DNA from: Sphingobium yanoikuyae
Lineage (GTDB): Bacteria; Pseudomonadota; Alphaproteobacteria; Sphingomonadales; Sphingomonadaceae
DNA length: 64,000 nucleotides
Direction of reading: 5' to 3'
Assembly (NCBI RefSeq): GCF_034424525.1
Contig: NZ_CP139979.1
Span: forward strand, 496,001-560,000
Position numbers and translations under genes: made by a program. Every line of letters begins with the position of its first letter. The stretch's first letter is position 1. Positions 43,740-52,308 of this stretch are shown here, piece by piece. The notes under the pieces are model-generated. The model was not told where the DNA came from. It ran no database searches and saw only the letters and a program-made list of their open reading frames with translations.

Positions 43740-43970
43740 GGCGGTCCTTTCCGAAATGGAGCCGACGGGCGGCCTTTGTTCGAAAAATGATGCGACGCAC
43801 AAGCGACGGTCAACGCGGTCCACGCCATGCAAGCCAGCCTTGCGGTAGCGGTAACGCCAGCAAAATTCCGTCGCATTTCCGTGCCGTTTGGGAGACGTGG
43901 CAATGTTTTCACACGGAACTGCAACCTTGCGCCTATTGCAATGCAGCGTAACGCGCATAGCTTTTTGCGC

Positions 43971-44876
43971 ATGGCCGATCGCTATGCTGAAATCCTGTCC
44001 TTCGTGAAAATTGCCGAATCGGGCAGCCTGTCCGAAGCGGCAAAACGACTGGACCTGTCGCTTGCCGCGACCAGTCGTCGCCTGTCGCAACTGGAGTCGC
44101 GGCTGGGGGTGATGCTGGTGCGCCGCAACAGCCGGCACATGACGCTGACGCAGGAAGGCCAGATCTTCTACGAGAAGGCGGGACAGGCGCTGTCCGACAT
44201 CGACCAGGCGGAAAATGTCGTGATGCGCAACGCCACCGAGCCGGTCGGCGCATTGCGCGTGGTGACGACGCTGCATTCGGGCCGCAGCCGGCTGGCGCCG
44301 CTGTTCCAGCATTATGCGACGCTGCACCCGGAGGTGGCGGTGCATCTGGAGGCGGCGGGGCAGGCAGCCAATATCGTTGAGACCGGCCATGACATCGCCA
44401 TCTGTTTCGATCCGCCGCCCGACAGCGGCCTGATCATGAAGCGGCTGGCCGACAATCCGCGCATGCTCTGCGCCTCGCCCGAATATCTCAGCCGACGCGG
44501 CGTGCCGCGCACGATCGAGGATCTGGCCAGCCATGACCGGATCGTCATTGGCGGCGGGCAGGATATGTGGCGCGCGATCGACATGGACATGGGGCGGGAC
44601 AACCGGGCGAGCCGGGTGCTGAGCACCAATGATGGGGAAATGGCGCGGATGTGGGCGCTCAATGGCGCCGGTATCGTCATCAAGTCGCTATGGGCGGTGT
44701 CGGACGATCTGGAAGAGGGGCGGTTGCAGACGGTGCTTCCCGCCGTCGCGCTGCCGGAATCGCCGATCGTCGCCCTCTATCTGCCGGCGCAGGGGGACAG
44801 CGCCAAGGTGCGCAGCTGCCTCGACTTCCTGGCGCGCCACCTGAAGCCGGCCGAGGCAACCCCGGCCGCCGCCTGA
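43971..44876 (+). CDS. LysR-family transcriptional regulator
   Basis: A 301-residue LTTR. The HTH is in FVKIAESGSLSEAAKRLDL and SRRLSQLESRLGVMLVRR near the N-terminus; the substrate-binding domain follows. ATG 43971 (MADRYAEI) fits the family start; an in-frame ATG at 43941 would add residues before the HTH. It diverges from the small membrane protein/bestrophin genes and lies upstream of a TonB receptor; either could be its target. Confidence 0.88.
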   Translation: MADRYAEILSFVKIAESGSLSEAAKRLDLSLAATSRRLSQLESRLGVMLVRRNSRHMTLTQEGQIFYEKAGQALSDIDQAENVVMRNATEPVGALRVVTTLHSGRSRLAPLFQHYATLHPEVAVHLEAAGQAANIVETGHDIAICFDPPPDSGLIMKRLADNPRMLCASPEYLSRRGVPRTIEDLASHDRIVIGGGQDMWRAIDMDMGRDNRASRVLSTNDGEMARMWALNGAGIVIKSLWAVSDDLEEGRLQTVLPAVALPESPIVALYLPAQGDSAKVRSCLDFLARHLKPAEATPAAA

Positions 44877-44896
44877 CCCAATTTTGAAAATGCGCG

Positions 44897-44938
44897 ATCG
44901 GCGCGATCGACTGTCTGCGGACCGTCGATCGCGCCGAT
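44897..44938. repeat. Perfect 15-bp inverted repeat
   Basis: ATCGGCGCGATCGAC (44897-44911) pairs with GTCGATCGCGCCGAT (44924-44938) around a 12-nt loop with an inner GTC/GAC. It starts 20 bp past the LysR stop. No T-run, so terminator activity is uncertain. Confidence 0.7.
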
Positions 44939-45028
44939 GCTGATTCACGGCGGCCGCTTCTGCAGGAGCGCATCCATCCGCCATGGCCATCGACCTGTCA
45001 GGCCAATTTGTCTGGCAAGTACCGTGTT

Positions 45029-45055
45029 CACCAATATTGGCTTGACCAATATGTT
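45029..45055 (+). promoter_or_regulatory. Palindrome and promoter-like box before the TonB receptor
   Basis: CCAATATTGG (45031-45040) is a perfect 10-bp palindrome, and ACCAATAT recurs at 45045-45052. TTGACC (45042-45047) between them could be a -35. A regulator binding here could control the receptor-esterase pair. Confidence 0.4.
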
Positions 45056-45204
45056 GCGCTGGCCTGATCCGTCGGTTACAGCCTTTTCGAAATCTGGAGT
45101 CGAGTCCCGCAATGTGGGCTTTGTGGTGGAGGCAGTCGGGCAAACCGGCGCATCGGCCGATGGCTCCCGGTGGCAGCTTTGGAACACAGGATCGGGAGAG
45201 GATA

Positions 45205-47433
45205 ATGAAGGGGCAGTCGAAAATGGCAGTCGTGATGGCGAGCCTGCTGGTTGGCGTCGCATCGGGGACGCTGGCGGGCGTGGCCCATGCGCAGGCGCAG
45301 GATATGTCGGCCGGCGACATCATCGTGACGGCGCAGAAGCGCGAGCAGAATGTGCAGGATGTGCCCTTGTCCGTGCAGGTGCTGGGCGAGGCCCAGTTGC
45401 AGGCCAATGCGGTGCAGGATTTCAACGATCTGAGCCGCGTGTCGCCGTCGCTGAGCATCCGGCCGGCGGAAAATCCGGCGAGCGCCAATGTCGCGATCCG
45501 CGGCGTCGGCACCCTGGCCTTCAGCCCCGGCGTCGAGCCGAGCGTCGCGGTCATCCTGGACGATGTGGCGCTGGCCTTCCAGTCGCGCGCCTTCACCGAT
45601 CTTTCCGATATCGAGCGGATCGAGGTGCTGCGCGGGCCGCAGACGACGCTGTATGGCAAGTCGGCCTCGGCGGGCCTCATCAATATCGTGTCCAAGGCAC
45701 CGACCAAGACGCTGACCGCGTCGGTGCGCGGCATGATCACCACCGATGACGAGCAGCAGATCGGCGCGGTTCTTTCCGGGCCGCTGACCGACACGCTGGG
45801 TTTCCGCACCAGCGTCAACTATGATGATTTCAAGGGCAATTCGCGCAACCTGGCCGACGGCAAGACGCTGAATGGACGCCGCTATTTCTCCACCCGCAAC
45901 AAGCTGCGCTGGAACCCGACGGCCGAGTTGCAGGCCGATCTGGCGATCGATTATGCCGATGGGCGGACGACAGCGACGCGGCCCTTCATCGAACTGGGCG
46001 ACAATGCGATCCTGCGCGGCAACCCCGCCTTTACCCAGGATGTGTTCGCGCCGGGCATCACGGTCGACAAGGACAATACGGACGTGTCGATCGATTTTCC
46101 GACCGGCAACACCTATAATGATTTCGCCCAGTCGCTGCGGCTGAGCTATGATACGGGTGGCCCGACGATCATGTCGATCACCGCGCATGACCGCTACAAG
46201 TCGCATGACTGGTTCGACAGTGACGATTCCGCGATCAGCAGCTTCCAGAATTTCCAATATGGCCATTTCGACAGCGAGCAGTTCAGCCAGGAACTGCGGC
46301 TGATTTCGCCCGGCAAGGACCGGTTCCGCTATACGCTGGGCGCCTATTACAGCAATGTCGACATTGGCCGCGACTTCTATCGCGGGCCGCTCTTTTCCAA
46401 CGCCAATTGGGATGCGACCAACGGCAGCGACCTGATCGCGGGCTTTGGCCAGCTGGAATATGATCCGCTGCCCGGCACGACACTGATCGCCGGTGGCCGC
46501 TACAGCCGGGAAAAGATCGATTATGTGTTCACCGATCTGGCGGCCAGCCGGGTCTATGCGGGGCGCAGCAGCGACAGTTTCGGCACCTACAAGCTGGGCA
46601 TCAAGCAGGATGTCGCGCGCGACATGAACCTCTATCTCACCTATGCGACCGGGCATAAGGGGCAGGCCTATGACATCTCGTCGGGCTTCAACCAGGCGCG
46701 CGCCGACGCCGGCCCGGTGAACCCGGAAAAATCCGACAGCCTGGAGCTTGGCTTCCGATCGCAGTTGCTGGATCGTAAGGTGACGCTGAACGTCACCGTC
46801 TTTAATTCCAACTTCCGCGATTTCCAGACCCAGGCGGTGGAAAATCTGGCCGACGGGACGCAGAATTTCCGTCTGACCAATGTCGGCAAGGTGCGCATCC
46901 GGGGGCTGGAAATGGAAACCAGCATCCGCCCGGTGGCCGGGCTGACCATCAATGGGTCGCTGACCTATCTGGACGCCAAGTTCAAGGAGTTTGCCGGCGC
47001 GGCCTGTTATGTGAACCAGACCGCGGCGCAGGGATGCGTCGGCACGCCGCCGCGCCAGGATCTGAGCGGCAAGGCGATGCTGATCTCGCCCAAGTGGAAG
47101 CTGGCGGGCAATATCGATTATGCCCAGCCGCTGGGACAGGGGCCGCTGGAACTGGTCGCGCAGGGGGCCGTCACCTGGCAGAGCAAGGTCGTGCCGCTGG
47201 ACCAGAATCCGCGCACCATCCAGCCGGAATATGCGATGGTGAACATCGCGCTGGGGCTGCGCAGCGCCGACAAGTCCTGGCAGGTGATGGGCTTCATCAA
47301 CAATCTGTTCGACCAGCATTATCGCTACCTGATCAACGATGTGTCGAACCGCTACGGGACGACGGCGATCCAAGGCTATGTGCCGCGCGATTTCCATCGT
47401 TATGGCGGCATCCGCCTGAGCTACAGCTATTGA
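45205..47433 (+). CDS. TonB-dependent outer-membrane receptor
   Basis: A 742-residue precursor with a signal peptide (MAVVMASLLVGVASGTLAG, ending near AHAQAQ). The TonB-box region is DIIVTAQKREQNVQDVPLSV and the plug follows (about 45-165, with IERIEVLRGPQTTLYGKSASAGLINI). The barrel ends with a C-terminal aromatic (Tyr). GGGAGAGG precedes the ATG 45205. The overlapping esterase suggests import of a carbohydrate, but sphingomonads use such receptors for many ligands. Confidence 0.93.
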   Translation: MKGQSKMAVVMASLLVGVASGTLAGVAHAQAQDMSAGDIIVTAQKREQNVQDVPLSVQVLGEAQLQANAVQDFNDLSRVSPSLSIRPAENPASANVAIRGVGTLAFSPGVEPSVAVILDDVALAFQSRAFTDLSDIERIEVLRGPQTTLYGKSASAGLINIVSKAPTKTLTASVRGMITTDDEQQIGAVLSGPLTDTLGFRTSVNYDDFKGNSRNLADGKTLNGRRYFSTRNKLRWNPTAELQADLAIDYADGRTTATRPFIELGDNAILRGNPAFTQDVFAPGITVDKDNTDVSIDFPTGNTYNDFAQSLRLSYDTGGPTIMSITAHDRYKSHDWFDSDDSAISSFQNFQYGHFDSEQFSQELRLISPGKDRFRYTLGAYYSNVDIGRDFYRGPLFSNANWDATNGSDLIAGFGQLEYDPLPGTTLIAGGRYSREKIDYVFTDLAASRVYAGRSSDSFGTYKLGIKQDVARDMNLYLTYATGHKGQAYDISSGFNQARADAGPVNPEKSDSLELGFRSQLLDRKVTLNVTVFNSNFRDFQTQAVENLADGTQNFRLTNVGKVRIRGLEMETSIRPVAGLTINGSLTYLDAKFKEFAGAACYVNQTAAQGCVGTPPRQDLSGKAMLISPKWKLAGNIDYAQPLGQGPLELVAQGAVTWQSKVVPLDQNPRTIQPEYAMVNIALGLRSADKSWQVMGFINNLFDQHYRYLINDVSNRYGTTAIQGYVPRDFHRYGGIRLSYSY

Positions 47434-48245
47434 GCTGGCGAGTTGCCGGGCTGGGCCTGGCCGCGCTGATCGGCGCGGCTGGCTCGGCGGGCGGCGCGGC
47501 GCCCTTGCCCGACATCTATGTGCTGGCCGGCCAGTCCAACATGTCGGGGCGGGGCGCCTTGGCGGACCTTACCGAGCCGGAAAGGGCGCCGGTGCCGGGC
47601 GTGATGATGCTGGGCAATGACGGCATCATCCGGCCGGCGGTGGAACCGATCGACAGTGCGCAGGGACAGCAGGACATGGTGTCAGCGGACCGGCTGGCGG
47701 CGGTCGGACCGGGCCTGTTCTTTGCCCGCGCGCTGATCGCGCGGCAGCGGCGGCCGATCCTCCTGATCCCCTGTGCCAAGGGTGGCAGCGCGATCGCGCG
47801 CTGGCGACCCGGCGGGGACCGAACAACGCTCTATGGATCCTGTCTGGCGCGGGTGCGATCGGTCCGCGGACGGCTGGCCGGCATCCTCTGGTATCAGGGC
47901 GAGAGCGACACGGAAAATGAAACGGCGGCAACGGGTTATGGCGCTGCGCTGGCCGATCTGGTCGGGCATTTCCGGCGGGATCTGGGACGCGCAGAGCTGC
48001 CGTTCCTCTTTGCGCAGATCGCCGATCGGCCGGCCGCGCCGGAACATGTCGCGCGCTATCCGGGATGGGCGATGGTGCAGGCGGCGCAGCGCGACATTGC
48101 CCTGCGCTGCGCCTATATGGTGCCGACCGGCGGCCTTGCGCGGCAGGCGGACGAACTGCATCTGGTGACCGATGCCCAGCGCCGGCTGGGCATGGCAATG
48201 GCGCGGGCGATGATGGCCTTGCAGGCGGATGGATGCGGGCGCTGA
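47430..48245 (+). CDS. SGNH-type carbohydrate acetylesterase (sialate O-acetylesterase-like)
   Basis: A 271-residue exported protein. Signal peptide (VAGLGLAALIGAAGSAGGAAP) then a SASA/CE6-like domain. Block I is VLAGQSNMSG with the nucleophilic Ser; later are ILWYQGESD and a C-terminal DELHLV with catalytic Asp and His. It would deacetylate a sugar polymer. It starts at TTG 47430, overlapping the receptor gene as TTGA, so they are coupled. Confidence 0.82.
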   Translation: MSWRVAGLGLAALIGAAGSAGGAAPLPDIYVLAGQSNMSGRGALADLTEPERAPVPGVMMLGNDGIIRPAVEPIDSAQGQQDMVSADRLAAVGPGLFFARALIARQRRPILLIPCAKGGSAIARWRPGGDRTTLYGSCLARVRSVRGRLAGILWYQGESDTENETAATGYGAALADLVGHFRRDLGRAELPFLFAQIADRPAAPEHVARYPGWAMVQAAQRDIALRCAYMVPTGGLARQADELHLVTDAQRRLGMAMARAMMALQADGCGR

Positions 48246-48260
48246 GGCGCGCCCGCCGCC

Positions 48261-49418
48261 TTACAGCGTCTTTTCGTAGACCTGATAGATTTTGTTGACC
48301 CTGGATTCGATGGCGTCGGCGATCGCGTTCATGCCCTGATTATCGTCCAGCACCCAGCCGATCTCGCCGCGCGTCGCGCTGTAATGGGCCAGGGCGTTGC
48401 GGCGGATATATTCGATCATCATGAAGGCGAGCTGGCTGGCCATGCGGGTGGATTGCAGCCGCTGGACCACGCCCATCAGCGGCACGCGCATGGTGCGGAC
48501 CTGCGGCTTGCGCAGCCAGCGCAGCAGCTTGATCCAGCCGAACGGGAAGAGCGAACCGTTGAGCGGCTTCAACGCCTCGTTAAGGTCGGGCAGGGTCATC
48601 ATGAAGGCGACCGGTTCGCCTTCCAGCTCCGCGATCATGATCAGATCCTCGAACACCAGCGGCTTCAATTTCTTGCCGGTGAAGGCGACTTCGGCGTCGG
48701 TGATCGGCACGAAGCCCCAATTCTTGCCCCAGGCATCGTTGAGGATGCCCAGGATGATCGCGGCTTCCTGATCGAATTTCGACTTGTCGACCTTACGGAT
48801 GGTGATGCGCGCACTCTTTTCGCCCGAGGCGACGATGCGCTCGATCAGCGGCGGGAAATTCTTCGTGATGTCCAGCTCATAGGTCTTGAGCTGCTTGACC
48901 GGCTGATAGCCGGCGCCTTCGACCATCGGCTGATAGGCGGCGCTGTTATGGCCCATCATCACCGTCGGCGGATGATCATGGCCCTGGATCAGCAGGCCGG
49001 GTTCTTCCCAGATCGACAGCGAGATCGGGCCGAGCACGCGGGTCATGCCCTTGGCCTTGAGCCAGCCTTCGGCCGCGGCGATCAGGGCGGCGCCGGTTTC
49101 GGCATCTTCCGCCTCGAACAGGCCGAAATTGCCGGTGCCCGGACCCATGCCCTGTTCGACCGGCTGGGCCAGCGCCAGCTTGTCGAAATGCGCGGAAATG
49201 CGGCCGACCACCTTGTTTCCGCGCCGGGCGAGGAAATATTGAGCCTCGGCATGGTCGAAGAAGGGATTCTTGCCCGGCGTCAGCAGGCCGTAGACTTCGG
49301 ACTTGAGCGGCGGCACCCAATTGGGATCATTGGCGTAGAGCCGCCAGGGCAGGTCGACAAAGGCCTTGAGATCGGCCTTGGAGGAAACGGGGGTGATGAG
49401 GAGATCGGTTGATGCCAC
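48261..49418 (-). CDS. Bacterial ceramide synthase-like acyltransferase (YghO/GNAT-type)
   Basis: A 385-residue cytoplasmic protein. It fits the YghO/BcerS-like family: AFVDLPWRLYANDPNWVPPL at the N-terminus, NPFFDHAEAQYFLAR, then VVGRISAHFDK and GFVPITDAEV in GNAT-like positions. A relative in Caulobacter makes dihydroceramide by N-acylating the sphingoid base. The gene lies near other lipid-envelope genes. Sphingomonads make glycosphingolipids, so this role is likely but not proven. Confidence 0.72.
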   Translation of the reverse strand: MASTDLLITPVSSKADLKAFVDLPWRLYANDPNWVPPLKSEVYGLLTPGKNPFFDHAEAQYFLARRGNKVVGRISAHFDKLALAQPVEQGMGPGTGNFGLFEAEDAETGAALIAAAEGWLKAKGMTRVLGPISLSIWEEPGLLIQGHDHPPTVMMGHNSAAYQPMVEGAGYQPVKQLKTYELDITKNFPPLIERIVASGEKSARITIRKVDKSKFDQEAAIILGILNDAWGKNWGFVPITDAEVAFTGKKLKPLVFEDLIMIAELEGEPVAFMMTLPDLNEALKPLNGSLFPFGWIKLLRWLRKPQVRTMRVPLMGVVQRLQSTRMASQLAFMMIEYIRRNALAHYSATRGEIGWVLDDNQGMNAIADAIESRVNKIYQVYEKTL

Positions 49419-49617
49419 GGCGCAGGCCCTTGAAGAAATGTGTCGAGCAGTTCGGCGCTTGTTTGCGGAATGTCAATCTCGGGCCGGGGCAGGAGCGCTA
49501 AGAGTCGGTCTGGAAATGCGCGTCTGGCGCATCTGTACCGGCCCACACCCCCAACCGGGGTGAATATGTCACGTTGCTGCCACGATTGCAGCGCATTTGG
49601 AGTGTAGGGAAGGCAGC

Positions 49618-50685
49618 ATGACTGTGCATGATCCCATATTGGCCGCCGCGTCGCGCACGCGGTCGGCTATACCCGACGATACGAAGATGCTGCGCGCTGC
49701 CGCGGATCTGACGCGCACCCTGTCGACCGCGAACCCGGCCATCTACTGGCCGGACATGCTGGCGTCGGCGCTGATCGGCTATGGCGCGCTGGCCGGTGCG
49801 ATTCTGGCCCAGAATGTGGCGATCGCGATCGGCTGTGCCCTGTTGTCGATGATGGCGCTCTATCGCGCGGCCAGCTTCATCCATGAGCTGACCCATATCC
49901 GCAAGGGCGCGCTGCCCGGCTTCCGATTCGGCTGGAACCTGCTGGTCGGCATTCCGCTGATGATCCCGTCCTTCCTGTATGAAGGCGTGCATACCCAGCA
50001 TCATGCCCGCACCCGTTATGGCACGGCGGAAGACCCGGAATATCTGCCGCTGGCGCTGATGAAGCCCTGGTCGCTGCCCCTGTTCATCATCGTCGCCGCG
50101 CTGGCGCCGGTCGGCCTGATCCTGCGTTTCGGCGTGCTGACGCCGCTCAGCCTCCTCATCCCGCCGCTGCGGCGCAAGGTGGTGGCGGAGTTTTCGGCGC
50201 TGTCGATCAATCCCGCCTATCGCCGCCGTGCGCCCGAGGGTGAGTTTGCCCGCATGTGGCATTGGCAGGAAGCGGGCGCCTGCCTGTTCGCGCTGGCGCT
50301 GGTCGGCAGTGTCTTCGCCTTCGGCTGGAAGCCCTTGCTCGTCTATATGGCGATCCATTCGGCGATGACCGTCATCAACCAGCTGCGCACCCTGGTCGCG
50401 CATCTGTGGGAGAATGAGGGCGAGGCGATGACCGTGACGGCGCAATATCTGGATTCGGTCAATGTGCCGCCGCCCGGCACGCTGCCCGAACTGTGGGCGC
50501 CGGTCGGCCTGCGCTATCATGCGTTGCATCACCTGCTGCCGAGCGTGCCCTATCATAATCTGGCGGCCGCGCATCGGCAGCTGATGGCGACGCTCGACAT
50601 CGACTCGCCCTATCGCCAGGGTAATTACACCGGCATGTTCCCGCTGGTCGCCAAGATCGCCCGGAGCACGATGCACGCGCGCTGA
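49618..50685 (+). CDS. Membrane fatty acid desaturase/hydroxylase-fold enzyme
   Basis: A 355-residue integral-membrane di-iron enzyme. The His boxes are HELTH, HTQHH and HALHH with hydrophobic helices between them. Such enzymes desaturate or hydroxylate acyl chains. It begins at ATG 49618 after AGGGAAGG. It diverges from the ceramide synthase-like gene, so it may modify the sphingoid or acyl chain of a sphingolipid. Substrate not predictable from sequence. Confidence 0.85.
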   Translation: MTVHDPILAAASRTRSAIPDDTKMLRAAADLTRTLSTANPAIYWPDMLASALIGYGALAGAILAQNVAIAIGCALLSMMALYRAASFIHELTHIRKGALPGFRFGWNLLVGIPLMIPSFLYEGVHTQHHARTRYGTAEDPEYLPLALMKPWSLPLFIIVAALAPVGLILRFGVLTPLSLLIPPLRRKVVAEFSALSINPAYRRRAPEGEFARMWHWQEAGACLFALALVGSVFAFGWKPLLVYMAIHSAMTVINQLRTLVAHLWENEGEAMTVTAQYLDSVNVPPPGTLPELWAPVGLRYHALHHLLPSVPYHNLAAAHRQLMATLDIDSPYRQGNYTGMFPLVAKIARSTMHAR

Positions 50686-50709
50686 TCGCGGTGGATCGGG
50701 ACAGGAAAG

Positions 50710-50738
50710 AAGGCCGGTGAAAACGCCGGCCTTTTTTT
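50710..50738 (+). terminator. Rho-independent terminator of the desaturase gene
   Basis: AAGGCCGGTG (50710-50719) pairs with CGCCGGCCTT (50724-50733; one T-G) around AAAA, followed by further T residues up to 50738. It lies 25 bp past the stop. Confidence 0.93.
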
Positions 50739-50921
50739 GTTGGCGGATGGGGCAGGCGGGTTGCGCGGCGATTGTGGGGCGACGCTTTTGCTGCGATCAG
50801 CTGGTCGTGATCCAACCGGCAAAGAGGCGATCGGACCTGGCTTCCAGATCAGGGAATGTCCGAGCAGGTAAGCTGCGCACCGGAGACGGCGGGAAGCGAT
50901 CAGAAGCGGACGTTTCCTACT

Positions 50922-51040
50922 CCCCTCCCTTCCAGGGAGGGGCTGGGGGTGGGTGCGCCGCGTAGCGGCGGTCTACGGTCGATAGGGCAGAAGCTCGCTA
51001 CACTCGCTACCCACCCCAACCCCTCCCTAGAAGGGAGGGG
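50922..51040. repeat. Long inverted repeat with 31-32-bp arms
   Basis: Arms at 50922-50953 and 51010-51040 are near-perfect inverted copies built from CCCCTCCCTTC(C/T)AGGGAG and a G-rich end. Each arm also folds alone. The 56-bp centre has CGCCGCGTAGCGGCG. It looks like the same class as the 42051 element. Confidence 0.75.
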
Positions 51041-51070
51041 CTATGTCTTGTTCCCACCCCAACTTCTTCG

Positions 51071-51174
51071 CCCCAGCGAAGCCTGGGGGATCTGGCGGTG
51101 GTCGAGGGAGGGCGGGCGTCTCGCTATTCGTTGACGTGGTGTGCGCCTGCCTGAGATGCCAGCCTTCGCTGGGG
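51071..51174. repeat. REP-like doublet
   Basis: CCCCAGCGAAGCCTGGGGGA-type arm at 51071-51091 and its inverted counterpart GATGCCAGCCTTCGCTGGGG at 51154-51174. The sequence lies 30 bp past the minus-strand lptG stop, on its terminator side. A degenerate half-copy (CCCAAGCTTCGCTGAGG) occurs at 55133. Confidence 0.7.
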
Positions 51175-51203
51175 TGACGAGATTTGCCAGCCCTTAACCA
51201 CGC

Positions 51204-52304
51204 CTATTCCTCGGTTCTGAACAGCACCGTCTCGCCGAGCAGCAGGAAGAGGAGGAAGGGCGCCCAGGCCGCGAGGATCGGCGGGTAGGCGCCCAGATTG
51301 CCCATGGCGAGCGAGAAATTGTCGGCGACGAAATAGGCGAAGCCCAGCGCCATGCCCATCACCGCGCGCAGGAAGAGCTGGCCCGAGCGGGCGAGGCCGA
51401 AGGCGGCGACGGAGCCGAGGATCGGCATCAGCACGGCCGAGAGCGGCCCGGACAGCTTGTGCCACAGGCTGCCTTCCAGTTCCGCGGTCGGTCGCCCGGC
51501 ATCGTGCAGGTCGCCGATCGCCGCCTGCAACTCGCTGAAGGTCAGGGCGTCGGGATCGACCTTGGCCAGGGTGAACTGGTCGGGACGGATGTCGCTGCCG
51601 AAGCGGACGGTGCCGACATTCTGGAGCGTGCCGCGGGCGACGTCGAACTGGCGCGCGCCTTCCAGCACCCAGCTCTTGCTGGCGGCGTCATAATGGCCCT
51701 TGGGCGCGGTGATGATGGTGGTGAGGCTGTTGTTGATGCGGTTGAAGATCTCGACCTTGCGCAACTGCACGTCCTGGCCATGGCCCGCGACGATCGCCGC
51801 GGTGACGAGATTATTGCCGTCACGCACCCAGGGGTTGGTCTTGATCCCGCTGTCCGCGGGCACCGGGCCGAAGTCGACCGCCTGCCAGGCGCTGAGCATC
51901 GCGGTCGAGCGGGCAACGATCCGTTCGTTGAAGGCGTAGCTGAGGACCGAGACGCCGAGCGCGGCGGCGATCAGCGGGGCGAGGATCTGCTGGGCGGAGA
52001 GGCCCGCCGCCTTCATCGCGATGATTTCGCTATTCTGGTTGAGCGTCGCCAGCATGATGAGCGTGCCGAGCAGCACCGAGAAGGGCAGGAAGCGGGCGAC
52101 GATCTGGGGCGCGCGCAGGCCGACATAATGCCAGAGCTGTGCATCGCCATTGCCCGGATAGGCGAGGATGTCGCCCGAATTGCCGAGCAGGTCGAGCATC
52201 TGCAGCACGACCACCAGCATCGCCAGCACGGCGAGCGTGCGGGTCAGGAACAGCCGCACCATGTACCAGCTGACCTGGCGCGAGGGGAAGAAATCGAACT
52301 GCAT
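51204..52304 (-). CDS. lptG: LptG, permease subunit of the Lpt lipid exporter
   Basis: A 366-residue inner-membrane protein: N-terminal helices (SWYMVRLFLTRTLAVLAML), a periplasmic beta domain, and C-terminal helices including LSGPLSAVLMPILGSVAAFGL. The LptF/LptG family exports lipopolysaccharide with LptB. It follows lptF by 4 bp in one operon. In sphingomonads, which carry glycosphingolipid rather than classical LPS, its cargo is an open question. Confidence 0.92.
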   Translation of the reverse strand: MQFDFFPSRQVSWYMVRLFLTRTLAVLAMLVVVLQMLDLLGNSGDILAYPGNGDAQLWHYVGLRAPQIVARFLPFSVLLGTLIMLATLNQNSEIIAMKAAGLSAQQILAPLIAAALGVSVLSYAFNERIVARSTAMLSAWQAVDFGPVPADSGIKTNPWVRDGNNLVTAAIVAGHGQDVQLRKVEIFNRINNSLTTIITAPKGHYDAASKSWVLEGARQFDVARGTLQNVGTVRFGSDIRPDQFTLAKVDPDALTFSELQAAIGDLHDAGRPTAELEGSLWHKLSGPLSAVLMPILGSVAAFGLARSGQLFLRAVMGMALGFAYFVADNFSLAMGNLGAYPPILAAWAPFLLFLLLGETVLFRTEE

Positions 52305-52308
52305 GGGG

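Larger units (their letters stand above)
44877..45204. other. Intergenic region between LysR gene and TonB receptor gene
   Basis: These 328 bp hold a perfect 15-bp hairpin near the LysR stop and a palindrome with a promoter-like TTGACC upstream of the receptor, both listed separately. I find no gene in it. Confidence 0.7.
50739..51203. other. Gene-free repeat region between desaturase and lptG
   Basis: About 465 bp with two inverted-repeat elements, listed separately. The 180 bp before the first (50739-50921) shows no gene or clear signal. Confidence 0.7.

Noticed and set aside
45076..47397. A 773-residue minus-strand frame opposite the TonB receptor
   Set aside because: The plus strand has a signal peptide, plug motif and barrel; the minus frame shows no family and lacks a sensible start.
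49419..49617. Strong promoter or operator between the acyltransferase and desaturase genes
   Set aside because: Short hairpins such as TGCGCGTCTGGCGCA occur, but no convincing -35/-10 pair or conserved operator was seen.
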